Part shown: piece after piece, positions 1 through 6,212 of the stretch
How positions within the stretch are numbered: the stretch's first letter is position 1
How the letters are laid out: each line of letters begins with the position of its first letter
Assembly: GCA_016256075.1 (NCBI GenBank)
Contig: SDVU01000716.1
Location: 1 to 11,177 of the forward strand
Reading direction: 5' to 3'
Origin: Dictyocoela muelleri
Taxonomy: Eukaryota > Microsporidia
DNA: 11,177 nucleotides
Notes under the pieces: model-generated
The model's input: only the letters and a program-made list of their open reading frames with translations
Told to the model about the DNA's origin: nothing
The model's database searches: none
Made by a program: the position numbers and the translations under genes

Positions 1-42
1 CTTATAGACCCATTTATACACATATTTATTAATTTTTATTGG

Positions 43-478
43 TCCTATGCCAAAATGTCCTATTCCCAAAATGCATATTCATTGAAAATGCCCAATATCT
101 CGATTTCACACCTCCTAAAATGTCATATCTACAAAACATAATCAATAAGTGTTTATTAATTAAAATGATAATACTCTAAATGTTCTTTCACTTTTTTTAA
201 ACATTATAATTTAAAATTATATAATATTTATATCTTTAAACTGTGAATAAATTCTTAAATATTTTTGATTTAAATCAATTTTTTTTTTACATTCTTACCT
301 GTTAAAAATTAAATTTTGATTTCAGAATTTACTTTTTAAAACAACAAATATTTATAAACAATTATAATATATGGCATTTTGTGTTATGGAATTTTAAGGA
401 TATCTCATTTTGAGGATTGGGCATTTTTGGCATTAGGCATTTTGGGCATTGGGCATTTTGGGCATTGGGCATTATTGA
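43..478. repeat. Foldback (MITE-like) element with minisatellite arms
   Basis: The left arm (about 43-130) and the right arm (about 400-478) are diverged inverted repeats. The left arm contains TGCCAAAATG, CCCAAAATGC, AAAATGCCCAATATC and CCTAAAATGTCATATC. The reverse complement of the right arm contains AATGCCCAAAATGCC, AAAATGCCCAATCC and CCTCAAAATGAGATATCC in matching order. The AT-rich middle (about 130-400) shows no open frame of note. There is no transposase inside, so if mobile it is non-autonomous. Ends are approximate and I found no convincing target-site duplication. Confidence 0.5.
419..476. repeat. GGCATT-rich minisatellite, about 16-bp period
   Basis: The motif GGCATT recurs seven times with spacings alternating between about 9 and 7 bases, giving a period near 16 bp (GGGCATTTT followed by GGGCATT). 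It forms the right arm of the foldback element. Looser copies of the complementary motif (AAAATGCCCAAT) occur in the left arm, so arm and repeat probably grew together. Confidence 0.8.
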
Positions 479-548
479 TATTGGAAATTTGAGCTTTAGG
501 CAGGGATACAGGATTTTTTATCAGAAATAAATTTATTGATATCATTGT

Positions 549-620
549 TACCAGATAGCTCAGTGGTTAACACTATTGAATGTAAAATTTAAATATCGTG
601 GTTAAAATCCCTCTGAATTC
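549..620 (+). pseudogene. tRNA-like sequence, possible 5' head of a tRNA-derived SINE
   Basis: An almost perfect RNA polymerase III A box (TAGCTCAGTGGTT, from 556) is followed 44 bases later by a degraded B box (GGTTAAAATCC at 600-610; consensus GGTTCGAnTCC). Spacing and total length (72 bases) fit a tRNA. The stretch ATGTAAAA at the expected anticodon loop would fit a Tyr (GTA) ancestry. The D stem (GCTC) lacks its partner, and only about four acceptor-stem pairs survive (CAGA with TCTG), so a working tRNA is unlikely. The GC-richer non-coding block downstream makes a decayed SINE head the better reading. Confidence 0.5.
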
Positions 621-684
621 ACTCTTTAGTAAATAATGAGGGAATGATATTAAACGGTCATAAATATAGAACTATAGTATTAAT

Positions 685-1010
685 ATACAGTGTTTCCAGT
701 GTGGTATAGCTGATTAAGACTTGATCTAATATGACAATGAAGCAGAAGGGACTCTCTTAGGTGTGGGGATGAGTGGGGCGACGCATCACGGGAAAATAAG
801 TAGTGAAAAATAAAAAATTCATGAAAAAGCCACTAATTACCTGTATCCTGCTGAGTCATTGATAAAACGAAAATCGCGTATACAGCTGGGTTTCTGGGTA
901 GCTTAGGTAGTGACGTATTATTGGAACACCAAGAACCAAATATATAAAGCTATGGTAGGAGATAACTCTCCGGGTTGGCACCTATGGATGTTGTCAGCAT
1001 GTAATATATA
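685..1010. other. GC-richer non-coding block, possible SINE body or structured RNA
   Basis: This stretch stands out from its AT-rich surroundings (for example GGTGTGGGGATGAGTGGGG near 760-778 and CTCCGGGTTGGCACC near 967-981). It has no ORF of note on either strand. It holds short complementary segments that could pair, such as CTGTAT at 841-846 with ATACAG near 879-884. It lies just downstream of the tRNA-like sequence and ends at an ATATATATA run, which fits the body and tail of a retroposon. I cannot name the family. Confidence 0.35.
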
Positions 1011-1315
1011 TACTCACCGAATTATTCTATTTTTAAAAATTTAAAACACGACGAATTTTTATTTTTTAGCAAAAAAAGTTTTTTTTAAAAATTTATCTAA
1101 AAAATCAGAATAAGGTTCTTTAAAAAGTATATTTCTAATATTTAATTTTTAAATATTTAAATTGTCAAACTAATACAAAAAAATAATTTTATTAAAATGA
1201 AATGATTTAAACACACCTAAATTTATACTTTTTGAAAAAAATAATCACTCTTTTAAAATATTTTTTATAAGTCACCTTTAAAATTATTTTTCTGAATTAT
1301 CGTTTGGAAATAAAT
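1011..1315. other. AT-rich intergenic stretch with no recognised feature
   Basis: Downstream flank of the leftward methyltransferase gene. It is made of A and T runs with no open frame, structured RNA or repeat that I can support. The mRNA 3' end of the gene should lie here, but I see no clear AATAAA signal close to the stop codon. Confidence 0.5.
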
Positions 1316-2026
1316 TTACCTCCTTTTAACTCCTTTTATAACAATCAACGTCTCTCCTAAAATTTTCTTTTCATTAATAAAAATCACATCATAGCCTTTA
1401 TTTTCAAGTCTATTTTTAATTGCATCAGGATTATTTTTCTTAATTATTAATAAATATATTGTAGGAATCGTTAACATATCAATAAATTCGTTAATTAATT
1501 TTATACCACCACTATATCTAATATCATTATTAATAAAATCATTATTAATAAAATCATTATCTAATTCATTATTAATATAATCATTTCTAATATTATCTAA
1601 TTCATTATTACCATTATCTAATTCCTTATTGATATAATCATCATTATTTTCATTATTAATAAAATCATTACCAGATTTGTTCTCACTAAAATTTTTCAAA
1701 TCATAAAAATTTTCTTCAATTTCCAAATAAGGTGGATTAAAAATTACTACATCAACATTTTTTAAATTACACAAAAGATGAGATTTTATTTTAATCAAAG
1801 AATTTGAAAATTTCAAGGCATTTTGGTTAATGTCAGTTGAAATTGGAAGGTTAAATGTATTTGTGATTAATGAGTTTCCACAGCCTATCTCAGCAATGAT
1901 CATTGAATTATAAGATTTATTGTTATAGTTGTGGATTTTTGTAGAGTTATAAAAGTTGAATAAAGTTTCTTTTGAAAGTGCTTCTAAAAAGAAATACGTG
2001 TCTTCATCGGGAGTATATATGTTCAT
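1316..2026 (-). CDS. MTQ2: eRF1 glutamine methyltransferase, Mtq2/HemK family catalytic subunit
   Basis: The product is a class I SAM-dependent methyltransferase of 236 residues. Mtq2 methylates the glutamine of the GGQ motif in translation release factor eRF1 and works as a heterodimer with Trm112; that is known of the family. Visible here: an N-terminal YTPDEDTYFFLEAL (4-17) like the Mtq2 start, SAM-binding motif I IAEIGCGNS (44-52), motif II acid in STDIN (D65), and the substrate-glutamine motif NPPY (97-100) after VDVVIF. The family's conserved GG follows at 173-174 in YSGGIKLI. An Asn/Asp-rich repeat (about 119-170) separates NPPY from that GG, and a smaller Asn-rich stretch lies at about 24-40. 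Without these it would be close to the compact size of microsporidian Mtq2. The start is supported by CCC at -4 to -6 and by the family match from residue 3. Codon use is strongly AT-biased. The HemK/PrmC bacterial paralogue is the main alternative, but the short N-terminus favours Mtq2. Confidence 0.88.
   Translation of the reverse strand: MNIYTPDEDTYFFLEALSKETLFNFYNSTKIHNYNNKSYNSMIIAEIGCGNSLITNTFNLPISTDINQNALKFSNSLIKIKSHLLCNLKNVDVVIFNPPYLEIEENFYDLKNFSENKSGNDFINNENNDDYINKELDNGNNELDNIRNDYINNELDNDFINNDFINNDIRYSGGIKLINEFIDMLTIPTIYLLIIKKNNPDAIKNRLENKGYDVIFINEKKILGETLIVIKGVKRR
1520..1672 (-). repeat. Asn/Asp-rich in-frame repeat expansion inside the methyltransferase
   Basis: The 15-bp unit TTAATAAAATCATTA (plus strand) is repeated exactly near 1530-1560 and in diverged form (TTATCTAATTCATTA, ATTAATATAATCATT) further on, encoding FINND, ELDNG and DYINN-type pentapeptides. 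Length changes here keep the reading frame. The expansion sits between the NPPY motif and the following GG motif, probably as a surface loop of the catalytic domain. Confidence 0.8.
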
Positions 2027-2029
2027 TAA

Positions 2030-2032
2030 GGG
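2030..2032 (-). promoter_or_regulatory. CCC start-proximal motif of the methyltransferase gene
   Basis: On the coding strand the bases before the start read ACCCTTAATG, placing CCC at -4 to -6. CCC or GGG triplets immediately upstream of ATG are a reported feature of microsporidian genes. It supports this ATG as the real start and the suggested lineage. A chance triplet is possible, though C is rare in this stretch. Confidence 0.5.
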
Positions 2033-2061
2033 TTTATATTGAAAAAGTTTAATAAAAAAAA

Positions 2062-2093
2062 GTTTAATTTTAAAAATGTTTAATTTTAAAAAT
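2062..2093. repeat. 16-bp tandem duplication in the methyltransferase 5' flank
   Basis: GTTTAATTTTAAAAAT occurs twice head to tail without mismatch, 36 to 67 bases upstream of the methyltransferase ATG. It lies between the gene and the end of transposon A and may overlap the core promoter. Confidence 0.75.
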
Positions 2094-2117
2094 GTATAAT
2101 AAAATGTTTAAAAAATG

Positions 2118-2280
2118 GGTTGATGTCAGTTTCAAGGCTTTTTAAATATTAGAAGGCTTTTTAAATATTAGAAGGCTTTTTAAATATTAGAAGGCTTTTT
2201 TTAAAAAAATAGAAAGTGGTATATGTTTGTTTAATTACCTTTTAAATACTAGAGGTCTTTTAAAATATTAGAAGGCTGTT
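2118..2280 (+). repeat. Element A left inverted-repeat end, 19-bp tandem units
   Basis: After the terminal 18-20 bases come near-perfect copies of GAAGGCTTTTTAAATATTA (about 2134-2208), then an A-rich gap and two more diverged copies (about 2238-2277, with CTAGAGGTCTTTTAAAATATTAGAAGG). The same repeat appears reversed at the other end of the element. Confidence 0.85.
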
Positions 2281-2366
2281 TTAAAAAAAATTAACCCCCC
2301 CTACATGTCAAAAATTTCTAAAAAAAATCATAGGAGAATCAATGGTTTTTTTCTGACGCAGATATA

Positions 2367-3201
2367 ATGAACATTGAGTTCACAGAACGATATATTGATA
2401 GAATTTTTGAAAGTCAAACACCTCAAAATATTTTCTTAGAACGTTGCAGTCTCTTCTCAAATTCAAAAAATTGTAAAATTTGTGATTATCTAAAAGACTT
2501 GAGCTTTTTAATAAGAAAATCAGCTAAAGATAGATACATTTGAAAATGCGATAACACATGTGGCATTTCATATTCTTTGGGAACAGATGGTTTTTTTAAG
2601 AATCATCGTTTAGATATGAAAACAATATTTATAATAGCTTATAAATACATGCAAAGATTATCTTATCGAATGATTGCACGTGATATGGAATTGAATTTGT
2701 AACTGTATCAGATTATTGTAATCAATTTATAGATCTTATAATTGGACATATGTCTACTACTAATAGGCAAATAAGAGGTGTTTTTTTTAATGGAGGTCAA
2801 AAATTGTTGAAATAGACGAAAGTCTATTTTTTAAGAGAAATTATAATAGAAGTCGAATAAGAAAATCAATGGTATGCTGGAGGAGTTGAAAGAGGCACGA
2901 AAAATGATTTATCGTACCTGTGTTCGATAGAAGAGCAGAAACTATGGCACAAGTTATTCTTGAAAATGTTTCGGTACTTTAATTGTAACAGATCAATGAA
3001 GAGCATACAAAAGGGGGCTTTGAATGATATGCCTACATTTCAACACAGAGCTGTAAATATATAACTTTTAGACCCTCTAGATTCAGCTATACATACTCAG
3101 AGTGTTTTCGATTTCTGGTCACTTGCAAAAAAGTATTTATTCAACATAAGTGGAATATCACAAAACCACCATGAGGAATCATTGCCCAGTTTATTTGGGG
3201 C
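2367..3201 (+). pseudogene. Element A transposase, Merlin/ISXO2-like DDE, broken
   Basis: A remnant of a DDE-type transposase that would cut and paste its own element. In order: a zinc ribbon (CKICDYLKDLS at codons 37-47, then KCDNTC at 60-65); the first catalytic Asp in IVEIDESLFFKRNYN (GAC 2815-2817); QWYAGGVERGTKND; VPVFDRRAETMAQVIL; the second Asp in LIVTDQ (GAT 2991-2993); and the third-acid region HTQSVFDFW, where GAT (3110-3112) encodes Asp where many relatives have Glu. The frame changes several times: near 2700 in front of VTVSDYCNQFIDLI, again before IVEID, near 2870 and near 2920, and again near 3175 in the C-terminal part. In-frame TGA replaces Trp at 2541-2543 and 2997-2999. Element A's right side carries a second copy of the 3' end. 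Family assignment is firm; activity is excluded. Confidence 0.85.
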
Positions 3202-3434
3202 TGCCAACGGTTCAGCCCAAAATGATTTTTTTTAACAAATCAAATTCAAAAGAAAAAAAAAAATAGGCGAGAATCAATTAATAAAAAATTTGATTAAACA
3301 TCTAATTTTATTTGTTTTAATTAAAAAACATTTAAAATTTTAAATAAAGTATAATAAATGCAAATAATGCCCAAAGATAATAGATAAAAATAAATTAAAA
3401 GAATTTAAATAAAAAAAATATCAATTAATCTTTA
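3202..3434. other. A-rich interval between transposase A and element B
   Basis: It begins with a GC-rich start containing CGGTTCAGCCCA (3208-3219, repeated at 5917-5928) and then becomes an A-rich stretch with no open frame. It is probably part of whatever separates the two copies of the transposase A 3' end. Confidence 0.4.
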
Positions 3435-3489
3435 GGTGCATGCGGGTTATCTGTCGTCCTAGAGATTATTCGTCGTACTGAAAAAATTT
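3435..3489 (+). repeat. Element B left terminal inverted repeat
   Basis: Pairs with 5203-5257. The longest unbroken match is GAGATTATTCGTCGT, with GGTGCATGCGG identical at the outer edge. Confidence 0.85.
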
Positions 3490-3557
3490 ATGGTTCCCTT
3501 TTACATGGTACGAAATTCAGCAAAAGAAATTGTTAAGCCCGAAAGACTTGGAACTTT
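3490..3557 (+). pseudogene. Probable 5' fragment of the element B transposase
   Basis: An ATG directly after the left inverted repeat opens MVPFYMVRNSAKEIVKPER, with the frame running into the MITE inserted from about 3541. Its position, at the inner edge of the left end and in the same direction as the remnant at 4268-5190, suggests it is the transposase N-terminus. No diagnostic motif is present, so this is inference from place and orientation. Confidence 0.4.
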
Positions 3558-3560
3558 CCT

Positions 3561-3840
3561 CCTCTGGGGGGATTAAAAAAAAGAAACTGGCGGAAGATAA
3601 AGATACGTTGCAAAAACAAAAAATAAGTAAAAAATGTGCTGGATTTCGAGATACTCTTATTTTAACATGAGCGCAGATAATATGAATGATATACAGACGA
3701 TAAATTCTACTCAAATAACATATGATCTGCGCCCATAAAAATGGAAGTGTCTCTGAATCCAGCACGTTTTTCTACATATTTTTCGTTTTTTCTCTGAATC
3801 TCCATCTTCCACCAGTTTCATTTTTTTAATCCCCCAGAGG
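3561..3840. mobile_element. Palindromic MITE, copy 1
   Basis: The 280-bp sequence folds on itself. CCTCTGGGGGGATTAAAA at the left meets TTTTTTTAATCCCCCAGAGG at the right, followed inward by GAAACTGGCGGAAGAT/ATCTTCCACCAGTTTC and GTGCTGGATTTCGAGA/TCTCTGAATCCAGCAC. The centre pairs GAGCGCAGAT with ATCTGCGCCC. It has no coding capacity of its own; the apparent open frames on both strands are by-products of the palindrome. Confidence 0.8.
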
Positions 3841-3953
3841 TAAATTCTTCATATTTTTAAAAAAATAAAAAAATTTTTTTTACAAAAAAAAATCAATTTT
3901 TAAAAAATTAAATAAATAATGAAAATTAAAAGAAAGAATTAAAAAAATTTTCG

Positions 3954-4245
3954 CCTCTGGGGGATTAAAAAAACGAAACTGGTGGAAGATGAAGATACGT
4001 TGCAAAAACGGTAAAATACGTAAAAAAATGTGCTGGATTCCGAGATACTTTTATTTTAACATGAGCGCAAATAATATGAAATATATACAGGTATATTCCG
4101 ATGGAAGATATATGTATATCTTTTATATTATCTGTGCTCATGTTAAGATAAGATTATCTCAGAATCCAGCACATCTTTTTACGAATTTTCGTTTTTGCAA
4201 CGTATATTCATCTTCCACCAGTTTCTTTTTTTAATACCCCAGAGG
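3954..4245. mobile_element. Palindromic MITE, copy 2
   Basis: This is a second member of the family, about 292 bp, with the same terminal CCTCTGGGGGATT/AATACCCCAGAGG, GAAACTGGTGGAAGATGAAG and its inverse, and GTGCTGGATTCCGAGAT/ATCTCAGAATCCAGCAC stems. GCAAAAACG is kept in both arms here, so copy 2 is nearer an intact palindrome than copy 1. The loop between arms is AT-rich and differs from copy 1. Confidence 0.8.
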
Positions 4246-4267
4246 ATGAAAGTTCCAAAGACTTTTC

Positions 4268-5190
4268 ACCGATGAAGAGTTTAAGTCCCTAACTATCTCT
4301 GAGACGTTTTTATGCCAAAATATGTCTATGGATACGACGCCAATATCTTCTTGGCTGGGTCAAGCATCATTGCTAACAGGATGCTATGTCCTTATGTGGA
4401 GATGGTGGCAGAATGTCTTACTTAAAACGAAAACAATATCCTGACAGCTCTTATTGACTTTGTAAAAAACCTTGTCGTTTTTCATGTAGTATCTGAAATA
4501 ATAGCTTTTTTGAAGGAACAAAGCTACAAATGAAGAATATTTTCTTAATTATGTATAAATACAAAAAAAATAGTCTTTTAAAGATATAGCCTATGAGTTA
4601 CAAAATGTTAGAGGTACCTTTCTTAGTATGCAGATTTGGTTCGAGAAGCCATATGTGATTACATAGTAACTACAATTGACAAAATTGGTCGGGGTTAACG
4701 CAGATGGCTCAAGTAAAATAGTTAAAATAGATGAAAGTTTATTTTTTTAAAAAAACATACAACCGAGGTCGTTTCAATGACGCATAATGGTAGGTAAGGA
4801 AATTGAAATAGGTTCTAAAAATGCCTTTGTCATCCCTGTTGTTATTAGTATTGCAGAAACAATGAGAAAAATTATACTTAATATCGTACTTCCGGGTACC
4901 CCAATCATCACAGATCAATGGAGGATTTATTCTGCTGCTCTTAGAAATAGTGTGGATTTTACGCATTAAGTGTTATCATTTTGTCAATTTTGTATATCTA
5001 GATGATCCTATTGTTCACACTCAATCAGTTATAGGTCTCGGGTTTATTTGAAACGATTATTGCGTTTGAGAAGTGGCCTATTCCAATTTTCGTACTCCGA
5101 ATATTAAATCCAGTTTCTCTGGGAATATAAAACAGAAAGAACTAATCGTTTTAACCTTTTAGTCAGATTATTACAACTAAATTTATTTTA
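4268..5190 (+). pseudogene. Element B transposase, Merlin/ISXO2-like DDE, broken
   Basis: The remnant reads, in order: DEEFKSLTISETFLC (from about 4271); zinc ribbon CGDGGRMSYLKRKQYPDSSY (codons from 4395), then LCKKPCRFSC with its Cys pair and NNSFFEGTKL; DIAYELQNVR; the first catalytic Asp in KIVKIDESLFF (GAT 4730-4732); GKEIEIGSKNAFVIPVV; the second Asp in PIITDQWRIY (GAT 4913-4915); NFVYLDDPIVHTQSV before the third acid; and LKRLLRLRSGLFQ then LWEYKTERTNRF at the C-terminus. Frame breaks lie near 4394 (a CPxC now out of phase), between 4540 and 4600, after SLFF, near 4785 and after 4969. TGA stands at the zinc-ribbon Trp position (4455-4457). Only the 4787-4969 part remains open. It is related to, but clearly distinct from, the element A enzyme. 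Confidence 0.82.
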
Positions 5191-5202
5191 TTATTTTGTT
5201 TA

Positions 5203-5257
5203 CATTTTTTCAAAAACGACGAATAATCTCGAAGACGGCTAATAAACCGCATGCACC
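5203..5257 (-). repeat. Element B right terminal inverted repeat
   Basis: Reverse complement of the left end, ending CCGCATGCACC. Differences from the left end are scattered single bases, which points to moderate age. Confidence 0.85.
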
Positions 5258-5572
5258 AATAATTAATCAATAGCGCTTGCAATTGTCATGAAAATTTAAT
5301 TCCTACATTCAATATATTTAACAATTGTTGTTTTTGAAATTCTTTTTTATTTTTTACATATTTTTTTAAGTAAACAATTTAATTTTGAAACATTATCTTT
5401 GTCATACTAAAATCAACTTTCCATTGTTGAAATAATAATTCCTTGACCAATGTATAAATGGATGTGCATTTCTCATGTTAAATTTTAATTAACGATCCCA
5501 ATATCGGTAGCGTTTGTTCTTTTTTCATCAACACATCTCCAAGTTTTTATTCGGGTAAGATTTTTTTGTTCT
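5258..5572. other. AT-rich interval right of element B
   Basis: No open frame, repeat or RNA that I can support. Presumably it belongs to the sequence that element B entered. Confidence 0.4.
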
Positions 5573-5801
5573 CCAACGGGTTAGTAACCTTCTTATTTTA
5601 GAAAATAGCCATTTGTAAGAGGAAATTAAAAAAATTTTTATTTGAAATAAGCGCGAAATTGTGAGAAATCATTAGTTATAAAATTATGAATGTTATAACT
5701 ACAGATAACTCGCAATTTCGCGCTCATTTAAAATAAAAAAGTTTTAATTTCCTTTACGGATGACGATTTCCTAAAATAAAAGGGGGTGACTAACCCATTG
5801 G
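5573..5801. mobile_element. Palindromic MITE of a different family
   Basis: The 229-bp sequence is an inverted repeat along almost its whole length. Outer CCAACGGGTTAGTAACC pairs with GGGGTGACTAACCCATTGG, then CTTATTTTAGAAAAT with ATTTCCTAAAATAAAAG, GGAAATTAAAA with TTTTAATTTCC, AATAAGCGCGAAATTGTGAG with CTCGCAATTTCGCGCTCATT, and AGTTATAA with TTATAACT at the centre. It shares no sequence with the MITEs at 3561 and 3954. It has no coding capacity. Confidence 0.8.
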
Positions 5802-5954
5802 TGAACCGAATTTTTTATGGTATACAAAACTTTTAGCATCAGAAATTTTTTTTTTCTTTTTGTCTTGAACATTTTGTGATTTATGACAGGAGTGAAATTT
5901 TGAGAAGAAAATCTCACGGTTCAGCCCATTTGGCCGCACCGAAGGATAACGAAC

Positions 5955-6077
5955 GCAAAAAAGTATTTACGAAACATAAGTGGAATATCACAAAACCAGC
6001 ATGAAATATTGATTGCCCAGTTTATTTGAGAGCATAGAATTTTACAAGATAAAAGTTTAGATATTTTGCTAATTTAA
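5955..6077 (+). pseudogene. Second copy of the element A transposase 3' end
   Basis: Bases 5955-6033 repeat 3125-3201 in the same direction, with long shared runs (TGGAATATCACAAAACCA, ATTGCCCAGTTTATTTG). The frame reads AKKYLRNISGISQNQHE, then IAQFI, TGA at 6027-6029 where the other copy has TGG, then EHRILQDKSLDILLI and a stop at 6075-6077, close to the right end of element A. This is probably the true C-terminus. The divergence between copies is too large for a fresh target duplication. Confidence 0.72.
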
Positions 6078-6111
6078 TTAAAGATAATTTTTTAAACTTC
6101 TTTCATTTTTT

Positions 6112-6212
6112 TTAAAAGCCTTCTAATATTTAAAAAGCCTTCTAATATTTGAAAAGCTTCTAATATTTAGAAAGCCTTCTAATATTTAAAAAGCCTTGAA
6201 ACCGACTCAACA
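6112..6212 (-). repeat. Element A right inverted-repeat end, 19-bp tandem units
   Basis: Four to five copies of the complementary unit (AAGCCTTCTAATATTTAAA with small variants) run up to CCTTGAAACCGACTCAAC at 6194-6211. This mirrors the left end of element A base for base over most of its length. Confidence 0.85.

Larger units (their letters stand above)
3541..4267. repeat. Composite inverted structure made of two palindromic MITEs
   Basis: Outside the two MITE copies the inverted symmetry continues. The left flank GAAAGACTTGGAACTTTC (3541-3558) matches the reverse complement of GAAAGTTCCAAAGACTTTTC (4248-4267). The spacer (3841-3953) is A/T-rich and itself weakly inverted. The whole block may therefore be one large foldback unit, or two insertions into a pre-existing palindrome. 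Confidence 0.55.
3435..5257 (+). mobile_element. Element B: nested Merlin/IS1595-like DNA transposon
   Basis: The terminal inverted repeats are about 55 bp. The left end (3435-3489) begins GGTGCATGCGGGTTATC and contains GAGATTATTCGTCGT. The right end (5203-5257), reverse-complemented, begins GGTGCATGCGGTTTATTAG and contains GAGATTATTCGTCGT. Terminal GG is usual for Merlin ends. AATTAATC occurs just outside both ends (3423-3430 and 5263-5270), but 4-5 bases away from the repeats, so the target duplication is uncertain. It contains a transposase remnant different in sequence from that of element A, interrupted near its 5' end by palindromic MITEs. It lies wholly inside element A and so arrived later. 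Confidence 0.82.
2118..6212 (+). mobile_element. Element A: Merlin/IS1595-like DNA transposon carrying nested insertions
   Basis: The terminal inverted repeats match. The left end reads GTTGATGTCAGTTTCAAGG, the right end (reverse complement) reads GTTGAGTCGGTTTCAAGG, and both continue into the same 19-bp tandem repeats. The flanks carry AAAAAATG on both sides (2110-2117 and 6213-6220), which fits the 8-9 bp target duplication of Merlin elements, though the A-rich setting weakens it. The interior holds a Merlin-type transposase remnant (2367-3201), element B (3435-5257), a palindromic MITE (5573-5801) and a second copy of the transposase 3' end (5955-6077). The left and right parts could also derive from two copies of one family. 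It is inactive by its own transposase. Confidence 0.72.

Noticed and set aside
549-620. Functional tRNA gene
   Set aside because: D stem unpaired, B box missing the invariant TTCGA core, acceptor stem only partly paired.
2290-2366. C7 run upstream of the element A transposase as a CCC start signal
   Set aside because: It lies about 70 bases before the likely ATG, too far for the start-proximal motif.
3517-3765. 82-codon ORF on the minus strand
   Set aside because: It lies in palindromic MITE copy 1 and mirrors the reading frame of copy 2 on the other strand. It is a by-product of the repeat and has no protein-like conservation.
3989-4234. 81-codon ORF on the plus strand
   Set aside because: Same cause: it runs through palindromic MITE copy 2 from arm to arm.
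2541-4457. TGA read as Trp (alternative genetic code)
   Set aside because: The same remnants also contain frame breaks and other stops, and TGG is kept at several Trp positions, so decay is enough. Kept only as an observation.
4739-4966. 75-codon ORF on the minus strand
   Set aside because: Antisense to the element B transposase remnant, whose plus-strand frame carries the DDE motif PIITDQWRIY.
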